NCBI GenBank assembly: GCA_947589055.1
Contig: CANPZL010000009.1
Coordinates: 1-64,000 of the forward strand
DNA from: an uncultured Lachnospiraceae bacterium
GTDB lineage: Bacteria; Bacillota; Clostridia; Lachnospirales; Lachnospiraceae
Direction of reading: 5' to 3'
Length of the DNA stretch: 64,000 bases
Positions 16,067 to 25,005 of the stretch are shown here, in pieces (position 1 is the stretch's first letter; every line of letters begins with the position of its first letter). The notes under the pieces were generated by a model that was given only the letters and a program-made list of their open reading frames with translations, was not told where the DNA came from and ran no database searches. The position numbers and the translations under genes were made by a program.

Positions 16067-18693
16067 ATGTGTTTCATAAAGTCACCCTTCAATCCCTAAA
16101 GCAAAACAAAACCCGGACAATCGTTACGATTATTGGTATTCTTTTGTCTGTGTCCATGATTTGTGCAGTCACGACGCTTACGGCAAGCACACAGGACTAT
16201 GCCCTCCGCTCTGCTATTTACACATACGGTGATTGGCATGGCAGCGAGACGGATACGGATTATGCCGCATATGAAGAAATCGCTGCTTCCGGACTGATAG
16301 AACAGGCCATTTATCTCCAGCAGATCGGTCATGCCCGCTTGCAGGGAATTACCAATGAATATAAGCCTTATCTTTATGTGGTTGGGGCTTCTGAAGGTGC
16401 AGAAAAAATACTGCCTGTCCATATCACCTCCGGCAGCTATCCGGCGTCTTCTAATGAGCTTCTTCTGCCGGAGAATCTTGCTTCCAACGGTGGGGTGTAT
16501 TATGCCATTGGTGACACTATTACGCTTAGGCTTGGCACTCGTACATTTGATGGCAAGGAAGTAAAACCGCAGGCCCCGATTTATGTTTATAATGAAGCGG
16601 GAGAAGAACAGGTGCTTGCGGAAACCCTGGAATCGCAGGAAACAAGAACCTATAAGGTAGTCGGTTTCTATGACCGGTTTCCGGGACTGATAGATGATTT
16701 TTCTTCCGCCGGCTATATGGCTGTTACGATTGCTGATGCGGTTTTGCCGGCGCATGCCTCCTATGACGTCTATTATAAAATGAAGAATGCGAAAGATATT
16801 TATGAATTCATGGAAAGCAACAACGATTCCGGACGTCTAAATACCGAGGTTTTACGCTGTTTAGGATTGTCCCGTTATGATAATTTTTCTTCCATGCTGC
16901 TTGCACTTGCCGGAATTGTGATTGCCTTGATTATGTTCGGTTCGGTTTCCTTAATCTACAATGCATTTTCCATTTCTGTATCCGAGCGGACCAGACAATT
17001 CGGACTTCTTTCCTCTGTTGGCGCCACCAAACGTCAGATTCGTAAAATGGTGCTTTTTGAAGCGGTTTCCGTTGCATTGGTCGGGATTCCGCTTGGCATC
17101 TTGGCAGGAATCGCCGGTATTGGGATTACATTGAAGCTGCTTAGCAGCAGGTTTCTTTCCGTATTCGGAAGTGACAGTCATGTTACGATGGATCTATGTA
17201 TTTCATGGAAGGCCATCTTAATCGCTGTTGCAGTGGCAGGGATTACAGTGTTGATTTCCGCATGGATTCCCTCCAAACGGGCAACAAAGGTATCCGCAGT
17301 GGAAGCCATCCGTCAGAATCCGGACATTAAAAACGGAAAACCAATTAAGACGTCAAAGCTCTCATATAAGATCTTCGGTCTGGCTGGTATGCTGGCCGGA
17401 AGACATTATAAACGAAGCAGAAAAAAATACCGGGCAACAATCTTAAGCCTTTTTATGAGTATTGTTTTGTTTGTTTCGGCGTCGGCATTTACGGAGTATC
17501 TTCAGGAATCGGTAGGCGGAGGGCTGGGGTCTGATACGTATGATCTGATCTATAGGGAATATATAGGCGGATCAAACGCTTTGGAAAATGTATCTCCTGA
17601 TGATGTGCTCGCTTTGCTGCATTCCGATCAGTATGTCACACAGGCGACGTATGTGCTTGATACGATGGTAAATTGCATGATCTCAGATCAATATCTTACG
17701 GATACGGGAGAGGAAACGGATGACGGATACGGGGAAATCTATGTATGTCTGTTTTTTATCTCAGATAATGAATTTAAGAATCTTCTGCACCAATACGATT
17801 TGAATGAAGCAACATTTATGAATCCGGAGCATCCCCTTGCCATATCCCGTGAATCCGGAGCCCACTTTGATTCGATAAAAGGAAAATTCGTTACTACAAA
17901 GCTGTTAGATACCGAAACCTTTTTTGTTACCTGTAAGATACCGGCAAAGCCGGGTGGAGAAAGTGTTTTAACGGACCGATATACGGACAAAGCCGGTAAT
18001 TTGTTTTATACCTATCCTTTATATTCCGGAAAGATGATCGAGGACTGTCCGTATTTCATACAACGGAGTACAGCGTATCTGCAGATGATCTATCCGATCA
18101 GTGTCTATGAGACCGTTGTGCCGGAATCCCTGCGGAGCGAATCTACCCATTACAATTATTATATGACCTCGGAAAATCATACGGAAAGCTATGAGTATTT
18201 GTTGCAGGCACTAAAGGATAACGATTGGCCGATTGCCGGTCTTTTTGACTATGCTGCAGTGGTGGAACAAGATCGGAATCTGATACGGATCATTCAGGTA
18301 TTTTCCTATGGCTTTATCGTGTTGATTTCCCTGATCGCCGCAGCCAATGTGTTTAATACGATCTCTACGAATATCAGCCTGCGGCGCAGAGAGTTTGCTA
18401 TGTTAAGATCAGTAGGTATGACGGAAAAAGAATTCCATAAAATGATGAATTATGAATGTGTATTATATGGACAGAAAGCGTTACTTTTTGGATTGCCGGT
18501 TTCCTGTGGCATTACATACCTGATCTATCTTGCAATCATGGAAGGCTATGAAACTACCTTTCATCTGCCGTGGGCGGCTATCGGTATCGCTGTTTTCAGT
18601 GTTTTTCTGGTGGTGTTTGTAACGATGGTATATTCAATGCGTAAGATTCGGAAGGACAATCCCATCGACGCCTTGAAAAACGAAAACCTGTAA
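16063..18693 (+). CDS. Large FtsX-family ABC permease (peptide antibiotic resistance type)
   Basis: The 876-residue protein carries two FtsX cores. The first is at about 280-430 (ALIMFGSVSLIYNAFSISVS, then ERTRQFGLLSSVGATKRQI). The second is at about 745-870 (VLISLIAAANVFNTISTNIS, then RRREFAMLRSVGMTEKEF). TM1 lies at about 18-38, followed by a roughly 230-residue extracytoplasmic region, and a second extracytoplasmic domain spans about 490-740. It is longer than BceB (about 650) and has the MacB-like duplicated layout of Clostridia. With its ATPase, kinase and regulator it forms one module, probably sensing and countering cell-wall-active peptides. Confidence 0.9.
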   Translation: MNVFHKVTLQSLKQNKTRTIVTIIGILLSVSMICAVTTLTASTQDYALRSAIYTYGDWHGSETDTDYAAYEEIAASGLIEQAIYLQQIGHARLQGITNEYKPYLYVVGASEGAEKILPVHITSGSYPASSNELLLPENLASNGGVYYAIGDTITLRLGTRTFDGKEVKPQAPIYVYNEAGEEQVLAETLESQETRTYKVVGFYDRFPGLIDDFSSAGYMAVTIADAVLPAHASYDVYYKMKNAKDIYEFMESNNDSGRLNTEVLRCLGLSRYDNFSSMLLALAGIVIALIMFGSVSLIYNAFSISVSERTRQFGLLSSVGATKRQIRKMVLFEAVSVALVGIPLGILAGIAGIGITLKLLSSRFLSVFGSDSHVTMDLCISWKAILIAVAVAGITVLISAWIPSKRATKVSAVEAIRQNPDIKNGKPIKTSKLSYKIFGLAGMLAGRHYKRSRKKYRATILSLFMSIVLFVSASAFTEYLQESVGGGLGSDTYDLIYREYIGGSNALENVSPDDVLALLHSDQYVTQATYVLDTMVNCMISDQYLTDTGEETDDGYGEIYVCLFFISDNEFKNLLHQYDLNEATFMNPEHPLAISRESGAHFDSIKGKFVTTKLLDTETFFVTCKIPAKPGGESVLTDRYTDKAGNLFYTYPLYSGKMIEDCPYFIQRSTAYLQMIYPISVYETVVPESLRSESTHYNYYMTSENHTESYEYLLQALKDNDWPIAGLFDYAAVVEQDRNLIRIIQVFSYGFIVLISLIAAANVFNTISTNISLRRREFAMLRSVGMTEKEFHKMMNYECVLYGQKALLFGLPVSCGITYLIYLAIMEGYETTFHLPWAAIGIAVFSVFLVVFVTMVYSMRKIRKDNPIDALKNENL

Positions 18694-18746
18694 GAAAACG
18701 TCTGTATCTTTGACATCGTTTCGTACCTAGTTTGCAGGAATTAAAA

Positions 18747-18775
18747 AACAGGGGCTGTTTTTTACAGCCCCTGTT
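18747..18775 (-). terminator. Strong terminator, mainly for the minus strand
   Basis: AACAGGGGCTGT (18747-18758) pairs with ACAGCCCCTGTT (18764-18775) around a T5 loop. The A run at 18742-18748 becomes the U-tract when read from the DUF4190 gene. It may also stop the permease transcript. Confidence 0.85.
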
Positions 18776-18802
18776 GTCATATCCATGGTTTCTATCGGAA
18801 GA

Positions 18803-19108
18803 TTAGCTGTTCATGCTATTCATGACCATAGCAACACCTAAAACGGAATTGATGATCGTTACAACCAGACATAGAGCGGATAAAATGATACCAATGATCG
18901 CAAATACCTTTCCGCCTTTTTTGATTCCAATACAACCAAGAATGATTCCGACAATGCTGACCGGATACCCGAACAGCGGAAGACACCATGCAATAAGACC
19001 GCAAAGTCCCAAAACAAAGGAAGCGATGGACATACCCTTCTTTTCTTCCGGCACGCTTACTTCATTTGAGGTATCCGTGGTGTAATCATTATTAAACTCA
19101 TCACTCAT
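18803..19108 (-). CDS. DUF4190-type small membrane protein
   Basis: The 101-residue protein has an acidic, Thr-rich N-terminus of about 25 residues and two or three hydrophobic segments: MSIASFVLGLCGLIAWCLPLFGYPVSIVGIILG, then GKVFAIIGIILSALCLVVTIINSVLG. The K-G-x-x-IAS-x-VLG-x-x-G start is the DUF4190 pattern. Function is unknown. It is monocistronic, with a strong terminator directly after the stop. Confidence 0.78.
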   Translation of the reverse strand: MSDEFNNDYTTDTSNEVSVPEEKKGMSIASFVLGLCGLIAWCLPLFGYPVSIVGIILGCIGIKKGGKVFAIIGIILSALCLVVTIINSVLGVAMVMNSMNS

Positions 19109-19251
19109 TACTTCTACTCCTCCATCGTTAATATAAATATAACTTAATATTATCGTAGAGTCTGCATATTGTCAAATAATATTTTGTTTTTCATTGCGCA
19201 AAGATGAGCTTGGCTGTCGGCACGGGATTCCTGCACATGAGAATGAAACCT

Positions 19252-20556
19252 TCAGGCTCCCTGTAACATTGCCAACAGTTCATCATAATTCTTTTCCGTA
19301 GTGATGGGCATATATTCGCCGGCACTGTAAGATGCCGCTTCTTCCTCCGATATTATTTCATCATCAAGGTAGGTGACAGTACCGATATTCTCCGTAGTTG
19401 GATTACCGAGAGAATCCGTTTCATCTTCGTCAACGACACCGTTTCCATTCCGGTCGTCATACATATAAGTCGTCAGCATCGTAGATGACTCCAGTTCATA
19501 CTGTTCATTGACGGTCATATATATGGTATGGCACACGCATCCTGCAAAATCGTTATCACAGCACATCAAACTGTTGCTTTTCGGGCAGTATTGATAACCG
19601 GTGTTCCCAAAGGCGCCATAAGCGACATTATCCATTATATAGTACAATGCTCCGTCATGAAAAGTAAACAGGGTCACGTAATATCCCGGAACCCCCACCG
19701 CCAGCTCCGGTATATCGTCTTCGTCAATATAAATCAGGTCAAAGCCTATCGTTTCAAATTTCTTTCCATAATCATCAGCTTCCCCCGACCAGTGATTGAC
19801 ATAACTTATCTGATACAGCCTGCACATATGAAGATATGCTTCTTTGTAATCGGAAAATTCTCCGTTTTTTATACCCTTCGTCAGATAATCAGCTATCGCT
19901 TCCGCTGACATGAGCTCCGGCTTAGAGGGGAGTAACGATGTTATGTTTTCAGACAAAAAAGGATTGGAAGAAAAATATCGATGCAGATCGTCCGCATCGG
20001 ATTTAAAACCATAAAATACGGCCGCCTCGGCCTTTCCGTTGCAGGTGGCTATAACGATGATGTCGGTGCATCCGTCATAATTTACATCTGTGAATGCAAC
20101 ATCCTCCAGACGCTCGAAGCTTTTATCCTCCGAATCATTCCAATCATGCTTGGCTATCTTATGATCGAGGATTTTCCCGTCCTGAAGGATATACATGGCA
20201 AAATTCGGCTCTTCATCCGTATACAGCATGGGAACAAATAGCACGGTTCCTTCGTATTGGCTAAGTTCTGCTTCACAGACCCATTCATAAATACACGCAC
20301 TGTTTTTGCCAAAGATGTTCCGGATCTCTGCATCGGTAATCCATTCGGACCCTGCTTCCGATCCCCCGTATCCGGAAGCCTCCGTCAAAGCAGAATCATG
20401 ACTGGGATTCTTCTCCTTGAGAGCTTTACTGTCTGGATTTTCTTCGCCGGCTTCATGAATCGGCTCCGCCCTCTGTCCGCAGGCGGCAAGCATACCAAAA
20501 GAGAAAAGCAGCAGCATAATGAAACAAACCGATTTTTTTAAATCCGTATGACGCAT
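19252..20556 (-). CDS. Secreted lipoprotein with VCBS/EF-hand-like acidic repeats
   Basis: The 434-residue protein has a lipoprotein signal (Cys26 in LAAC). Acidic motifs resemble calcium-binding FG-GAP/EF-hand loops: FTDVNYDGCTDIIVIA near residue 155, LIYIDEDDIPELAVG near 275, and DDRNGNGVVDEDETD near 375. A similar LxYIDxDxxPELA segment is common in Lachnospiraceae surface proteins of unknown role. It has its own GGAGGG ribosome site and no operon partner. Bases 19109-19251 show no clear terminator. Confidence 0.72.
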   Translation of the reverse strand: MRHTDLKKSVCFIMLLLFSFGMLAACGQRAEPIHEAGEENPDSKALKEKNPSHDSALTEASGYGGSEAGSEWITDAEIRNIFGKNSACIYEWVCEAELSQYEGTVLFVPMLYTDEEPNFAMYILQDGKILDHKIAKHDWNDSEDKSFERLEDVAFTDVNYDGCTDIIVIATCNGKAEAAVFYGFKSDADDLHRYFSSNPFLSENITSLLPSKPELMSAEAIADYLTKGIKNGEFSDYKEAYLHMCRLYQISYVNHWSGEADDYGKKFETIGFDLIYIDEDDIPELAVGVPGYYVTLFTFHDGALYYIMDNVAYGAFGNTGYQYCPKSNSLMCCDNDFAGCVCHTIYMTVNEQYELESSTMLTTYMYDDRNGNGVVDEDETDSLGNPTTENIGTVTYLDDEIISEEEAASYSAGEYMPITTEKNYDELLAMLQGA

Positions 20557-20692
20557 AAAAAGCCCTCCTTTTTTACTATGACAATATCATAGCATATGAA
20601 GATAAGGGCCGCAATCGCAGACGGATTTTTTTGAATTTTATTTCTCTTTTCTTCTTATTGCGTTTGTCGCAGTCTCCAATAACAGGAAAATT

Positions 20693-20723
20693 TGAATAGA
20701 GTTTGAAATCCTCACACATACTA
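20693..20723 (+). promoter_or_regulatory. Sigma-G-like promoter of the germination operon
   Basis: TGAATA (20693-20698), an 18-nt spacer, then CATACTA (20717-20723). Both boxes match the Bacillus subtilis sigma-G consensus. It lies 70 bases before the GerA-type gene, which is a forespore gene in other spore formers. Confidence 0.65.
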
Positions 20724-20792
20724 AGGGAAACGTACAGACGGTTGATAACGATCCGGCAGAAAATATCCGTATGGAAGATGTGAGGAAACGAA

Positions 20793-22304
20793 ATGAAAGA
20801 AATCTACAATGATAAAAATGAAATTACGATTCCGTTTCATAAAAGCCTGAAAGAGAATATCCGGTCAATAGAAACCATATTTCAGGACTGTGATGATGTC
20901 GTTAAAAAAGAATTCCAATTAAATCGGGCAGAACAGACGATTCCGGCCTATATGGTCTATCTGGACGGTCTGACTAATAATGACATGTTGCAGGATAACG
21001 TCATAACGCCATTGCAGCGCTACCGGTTTACGGAAAAAGAAGATGTGTTTCAGGCGTTTTTCCACAGTGAGATCGATATGGTGGATTTAAAGGAGGAAAC
21101 TTCCTTCAGCAATGCGGTGAACAGCGTCATGAAAGGGGATACGATCCTTCTGATCGACGGTTATGATAAGGCAATCGTTATAGCCTCAAAGAAGCTGCCG
21201 GTAAGAAGCATACAGGAATCCGAGACAGAGGCGGTTATGCGGGGGCCGAGGGACAGCTTTAACGAAAGCCTGCGGGTATGTACCGCTTTGATTCGCAGGA
21301 GGATCAAGGATCCTAAGTGTAAGATTGTACAGGATACTTTCGGGGAACGTTCCAAAACGGATTATGCACTGGTTTATATGGAGGATCTGGTGCCGGAAGG
21401 ACTGGTAGACCGGGTAAAGGATCAGCTTGCCGCATATGAAACGGACGCCATTTATGACAGCGGTATGTTGGAGCATTTTATGAATAAAAAATGGTATTCG
21501 CCTTTTCCGATCATACAAAGTACGGAACGTCCGGATAAGGCGGCTTCTTCAGTATTAGAGGGCAGAGTAGCGATCATCGTAGATAATTCACCGGAGGTTC
21601 TGCTGCTTCCGGCTACCTTTAACACGTTTTTTCAGGCTTCCGATGATTACTATACCCAGTGGTCGGTGGCGACGTTTGCACGGATACTGCGGTATATCGC
21701 TTCCATACTGGCAATCGGTCTGCCCGGCTTCTATATTGCGATTACCAGTTTTCATCTGGAAATGCTCCCTACGGAAATGCTTCTGGCGATTGCCGAGGCT
21801 CGGAGTAATATAACCTTTCCCGTTGTGCTGGAGGTCCTGCTGATGGAACTGGAATTTGAACTATTGCGGGAAGCAGGGATCCGCCTTCCCGGCCCTATGG
21901 GTAATACCATTGGTATCGTCGGCGGTCTGATCGTAGGACAGGCGGCGGTAGAGGCAGGACTGGTCAGTACCATTGTGGTGATTATCGTAGCGTTAGCGGC
22001 ATTGGCATCGTTTACCATACCCAACGAAAGCTTTGCTTCCGCATATCGCCTGCTGAAATTTTTCCTGATCGCAGTCAGTGCCATTTGGGGGTTATATGGC
22101 TTTGTTTTAGGAATGCTGGTTCTTGCAATTCATTTATCCGGACTTACCAGCTATGGCGTACCGTATATGGTTCCTGCGGTTTCGACTGCAGAGGGACGTT
22201 ATGAAAGCAAAAAAGACTTTATTATGCGGCTGCCTATTTATTTGATGAAAAAAAGGCCGGTCTTTACCAAAGCCGGACAGCGAACCCGTATGCGGCGGCA
22301 GTAA
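20793..22304 (+). CDS. Spore germination receptor A subunit (GerA/GerKA family)
   Basis: The 503-residue protein has the GerA-family layout. A cytoplasmic N-domain runs to about residue 290 (FQDCDDVVKKEF, then MYLDGL-like MVYLDGLTNNDM and GRVAIIVDNSPEVLLLPATFNTFFQ). A membrane domain with about five helices follows (FYIAITSFHLEMLPTEMLLAIAEAR, EAGIRLPGPMGNTIGIVGGLIVGQAAV). It acts in the spore inner membrane with B and C subunits to sense germinants. The B and C genes follow at 22353 and 23482. A sigma-G-like promoter precedes the operon. The germinant cannot be read. Confidence 0.93.
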   Translation: MKEIYNDKNEITIPFHKSLKENIRSIETIFQDCDDVVKKEFQLNRAEQTIPAYMVYLDGLTNNDMLQDNVITPLQRYRFTEKEDVFQAFFHSEIDMVDLKEETSFSNAVNSVMKGDTILLIDGYDKAIVIASKKLPVRSIQESETEAVMRGPRDSFNESLRVCTALIRRRIKDPKCKIVQDTFGERSKTDYALVYMEDLVPEGLVDRVKDQLAAYETDAIYDSGMLEHFMNKKWYSPFPIIQSTERPDKAASSVLEGRVAIIVDNSPEVLLLPATFNTFFQASDDYYTQWSVATFARILRYIASILAIGLPGFYIAITSFHLEMLPTEMLLAIAEARSNITFPVVLEVLLMELEFELLREAGIRLPGPMGNTIGIVGGLIVGQAAVEAGLVSTIVVIIVALAALASFTIPNESFASAYRLLKFFLIAVSAIWGLYGFVLGMLVLAIHLSGLTSYGVPYMVPAVSTAEGRYESKKDFIMRLPIYLMKKRPVFTKAGQRTRMRRQ

Positions 22305-22352
22305 ACGGGAATCCATCCGTCAGAAAAGAACGAAAACATGGAGGGCAGGAAA

Positions 22353-23459
22353 ATGGAAGAAACACAATATCGTATATCGCCTCGTCAGCTTCAACGTATG
22401 ATAATCTTAGAGACAGGCACCATCGGTTGTCTGATGGCGGCGGCATGGTCCGGTGTGCAGAACGGGATTCTGGTTGTGATGCTGAGTATAATCGGAAGTC
22501 TGTTTTATGGAGGTTTGCTCATGGCGATCGGAAGGGCGGGCGGCGGTTTTTTTGCAATTACGGAACGTTCGCTGCCCGGTCTGCTCTGGCGGCTGGTCTG
22601 GCTGATCTATGTCGTTCGGTTTGCAATCCGGGGCGCATGGATCCTCTCTTATCTGGAATTGTTGATTCAGGAAACATTATTGGAAGGCTCCCGTTGGATG
22701 ATCATACTTCCGCTTTTGATCGTATGTGGATATGCGTCGTTACGGAGATTAGAAGGCAGGGCAAGATTTGTGGAACTGCTATTCTGGTGGGTAGTGATCC
22801 CGTTGGTAGTGTTGTTCCTGATCGGGCTTTGGAAAGCGGATCTAAAGAGTTTGATGCCGGAACCTCAGGTCAGTCTCAGCGAGCTTCTTGTGGGCGAGTA
22901 CCGCTTAATGGCATTGTTTCTCCCATTGGAATTTTTGTTATTCCGTATGTCCGCATTGGAGGGAAGAGGACTTAAGATCTGGTACAGCGGTATGAAAGGG
23001 ATTCTTCTTTCCGGCTTGTGGCTGCTGCTGGTTTATGTAGTGACAGTAGGGATCATCGGTATCAACTGGAGCCGTGAAACTCTGTTGGGCGTTACAGATG
23101 CGATGGAGCTGATTTCCATAAAAGGCGGCGGTCTGGAGCGGCTGGACATTCTGATGATATTATTCTGGCTGATTGGAGGGGTTATCACATTAAGCGCATA
23201 TCTGTTTCAGGGGCAGCAGCTTTTGCGCAGAACCTGCTCTGTATTCGGTTCCGGTGTAGCGGCAGGCTGTATGCTCTTACTGGTTCTTATAATCTATCTT
23301 TGTATTGCAGATTCCGAGGCGTGGTCGGACTGGTATCTTGAATATGCCTGCCGGATTGATCTGCCGGTGTCGGTTGGACTTCCGGTCCTGCTCTGGTGCC
23401 TGTATCGGTTACGGAAGCCTCGTCCAAAACAACATGCAGCAGAAGCAGGATCAGAATAA
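22353..23459 (+). CDS. Spore germination receptor B subunit (GerB family, APC-like permease)
   Basis: The 368-residue protein has about ten membrane helices and begins YRISPRQLQRMIILETGTIG, the GerB/APC transporter pattern. In GerA-type receptors this subunit holds the amino acid or nucleoside germinant site. I chose ATG 22353 because GGAGG lies 8 nt before it; the ATG at 22338 is inside the ribosome site region. It is 48 bases after the A subunit and 22 bases before the C subunit. Confidence 0.88.
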   Translation: MEETQYRISPRQLQRMIILETGTIGCLMAAAWSGVQNGILVVMLSIIGSLFYGGLLMAIGRAGGGFFAITERSLPGLLWRLVWLIYVVRFAIRGAWILSYLELLIQETLLEGSRWMIILPLLIVCGYASLRRLEGRARFVELLFWWVVIPLVVLFLIGLWKADLKSLMPEPQVSLSELLVGEYRLMALFLPLEFLLFRMSALEGRGLKIWYSGMKGILLSGLWLLLVYVVTVGIIGINWSRETLLGVTDAMELISIKGGGLERLDILMILFWLIGGVITLSAYLFQGQQLLRRTCSVFGSGVAAGCMLLLVLIIYLCIADSEAWSDWYLEYACRIDLPVSVGLPVLLWCLYRLRKPRPKQHAAEAGSE

Positions 23460-23481
23460 TGGAAAGGAGAAACGATAGAAA

Positions 23482-24072
23482 ATGAACGGGAAAAAAAGAG
23501 TGAAAGATTGGATTGCCAAAGGTCTGCTTTCCGTATTGTTAGTGGGAACGGTATCCGGCTGTACTTCTCAGGCGGCACTGGAGGATAGAACTTATGTGGA
23601 AAGCCTGCATATCACGCCGGAGGGAGAAGCCTATCGGTTTCAATGTATCTTGGCTTATATGGATTCCCAGTCTTTGGAACAATTAAAAGCCGGATTGGAT
23701 GGTGCGGTAACAAGTGAGGAAACGAAGGAAGGGCAAGACAGTGGAAAAAAGGATTCCATGACAGGCAATGCTGCGCCCGCTGAAAACAGTCCGTCGGAAG
23801 AGATCAACGAATATACAGCAGTAGCAAACGATATAGAGGATTTTAATGAAGAATATTACCGGATAACAGGAAGCAACTTCGACTATTCCCATTTGCAGGG
23901 GATTTATCTGGATTCCCGGCTGTACCGCCCGGAGCTGGCAGAGGATATATTGGAAGAGATACGGGAAGAGACCCAGGTGGTTTTATCCACTCCGATCTAT
24001 GAAGAAGGCGTAGACATCGGGGATCAGAGGGAGGAAACCATAGGGGACTGGTTAAAGGAAACCAGAGGATAA
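23482..24072 (+). CDS. Short germination lipoprotein (GerC N-domain only)
   Basis: The 196-residue lipoprotein has Cys27 in VSGC. The N-terminal half of a Ger(x)C protein is visible: LEDRTYVESLHITPEGEAYRFQC, then after a polar, low-complexity linker (about 75-110) DIEDFNEEYYRITGSNFDYSHLQGIYL, corresponding to the SHLK-x-III stretch. GerC proteins are usually about 350-400 residues with further domains, which are absent here. The stop is clean and the next gene follows after 67 bases, so the short form seems real and not a frameshift. It should anchor to the outer face of the spore inner membrane. Confidence 0.75.
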   Translation: MNGKKRVKDWIAKGLLSVLLVGTVSGCTSQAALEDRTYVESLHITPEGEAYRFQCILAYMDSQSLEQLKAGLDGAVTSEETKEGQDSGKKDSMTGNAAPAENSPSEEINEYTAVANDIEDFNEEYYRITGSNFDYSHLQGIYLDSRLYRPELAEDILEEIREETQVVLSTPIYEEGVDIGDQREETIGDWLKETRG

Positions 24073-24085
24073 ACCATTGACGGCG

Positions 24086-24113
24086 GAATAGCTTTCCTGA
24101 AAATGGAAATAAT
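24086..24113 (+). promoter_or_regulatory. Sigma-F-like promoter before spoIIR
   Basis: GAATA (24086-24090), 14 nt, GGAAATAAT (24105-24113), fitting the GGNNANANT -10 of sigma-F. The same arrangement precedes the spoIIQ-like gene at 47113. In Bacillus subtilis spoIIR is a sigma-F gene. Confidence 0.45.
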
Positions 24114-24130
24114 CTCCATAAGAAATGGAG
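24114..24130 (+). promoter_or_regulatory. Hairpin that could mask the spoIIR ribosome site
   Basis: CTCCAT (24114-24119) pairs with ATGGAG (24125-24130), and GGAG is the core of the ribosome site for ATG 24140. Confidence 0.4.
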
Positions 24131-24139
24131 GTTAGAGTA

Positions 24140-24874
24140 ATGAATATTTATAAAACGGCAATTTCTGCACTGGTTCTGGCACCGATCATCGGCGGTATCA
24201 GTGTAGGTATGCTAAAACAGTATAACAGCATGAAAGAAAAGGCGGAAGGACTGGCAGCCTATTCCCAGGAAAGTATGGCGGAATTAGAAGCTATGATGAA
24301 CGGTGAAGAATGGCAGGAATCGGATATAGATTGGCTTTCTGATACAACAGTAGCCAAAGAGGTGATCCGGTTTCATGTAAGAGCCAATTCGGATTCGGAG
24401 GAGGATCAAGCATTAAAGCTTCTGGTACGAGATGCGATTCTGGAAGAAATGTCACAAAAATTAAACGGTGCAGATTCCAGAGAAGAAGCAAGATCGATTC
24501 TGGAATCCAGTTTATCAGACATAGAAAAAATAGGAAAACAGGTTATACGGGAAGCCGGTTATGACTATGAGATTCATGCGTATTTGACAAAGGAGGAATT
24601 CCCTATAAAGGAATATGGTGATCTGCGGTTTCCGGCAGGGGAATACGAGGCGCTTCGGGTTGACATTGGCAAAAAGGACGGAGCAAACTGGTGGTGTGTG
24701 ATGTATCCCGGACTTTGCTTTATCGATGCAGCCGGCGGGGTCGTAGCGGAAGACGGTAAGGAAGAACTGCGGCGGCTGTTGACGGAAGAGGAATACGAAG
24801 AACTGTTGATACATCCGGAAGAAGATACGCAGATACAGTATCGCAGTCTGCTTTGGGACTGGTTTTGTCAATAG
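24140..24874 (+). CDS. spoIIR: Stage II sporulation protein R
   Basis: The 244-residue protein has an N-terminal membrane/signal segment (about 5-24), a variable stretch, and then the SpoIIR core: VIRFHVRANSDSEEDQALKLLVRDAILEEM near residue 75-105 and FPAGEYEALRVDIGKKDGANWWCVMYPGLCF near 170-200. In Bacillus SpoIIR is made in the forespore, secreted across the septum and triggers SpoIIGA to process pro-sigma-E. I chose ATG 24140 with TGGAGGT ahead of it rather than the ATG at 24125, which lies in the ribosome site. A sigma-F-like promoter and a masking hairpin precede it. Confidence 0.9.
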   Translation: MNIYKTAISALVLAPIIGGISVGMLKQYNSMKEKAEGLAAYSQESMAELEAMMNGEEWQESDIDWLSDTTVAKEVIRFHVRANSDSEEDQALKLLVRDAILEEMSQKLNGADSREEARSILESSLSDIEKIGKQVIREAGYDYEIHAYLTKEEFPIKEYGDLRFPAGEYEALRVDIGKKDGANWWCVMYPGLCFIDAAGGVVAEDGKEELRRLLTEEEYEELLIHPEEDTQIQYRSLLWDWFCQ

Positions 24875-24881
24875 GCGGTTC

Positions 24882-24910
24882 TTTACATCCGAAAAAAGAT
24901 AGGCTATAAT
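24882..24910 (+). promoter_or_regulatory. Sigma-A promoter of the ddl-murI operon
   Basis: TTTACA (24882-24887), 17 nt, TATAAT (24905-24910), about 95 bases before the ddl start. Confidence 0.72.
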
Positions 24911-25005
24911 AATTCTTGAAAAATCAGCCGGTATAAGGCGATGGTTTGTGAAATTTTTTCCGGAAATGAATACTATAAAGAGAAAAGAAATAAAAGGATA
25001 CGTAC

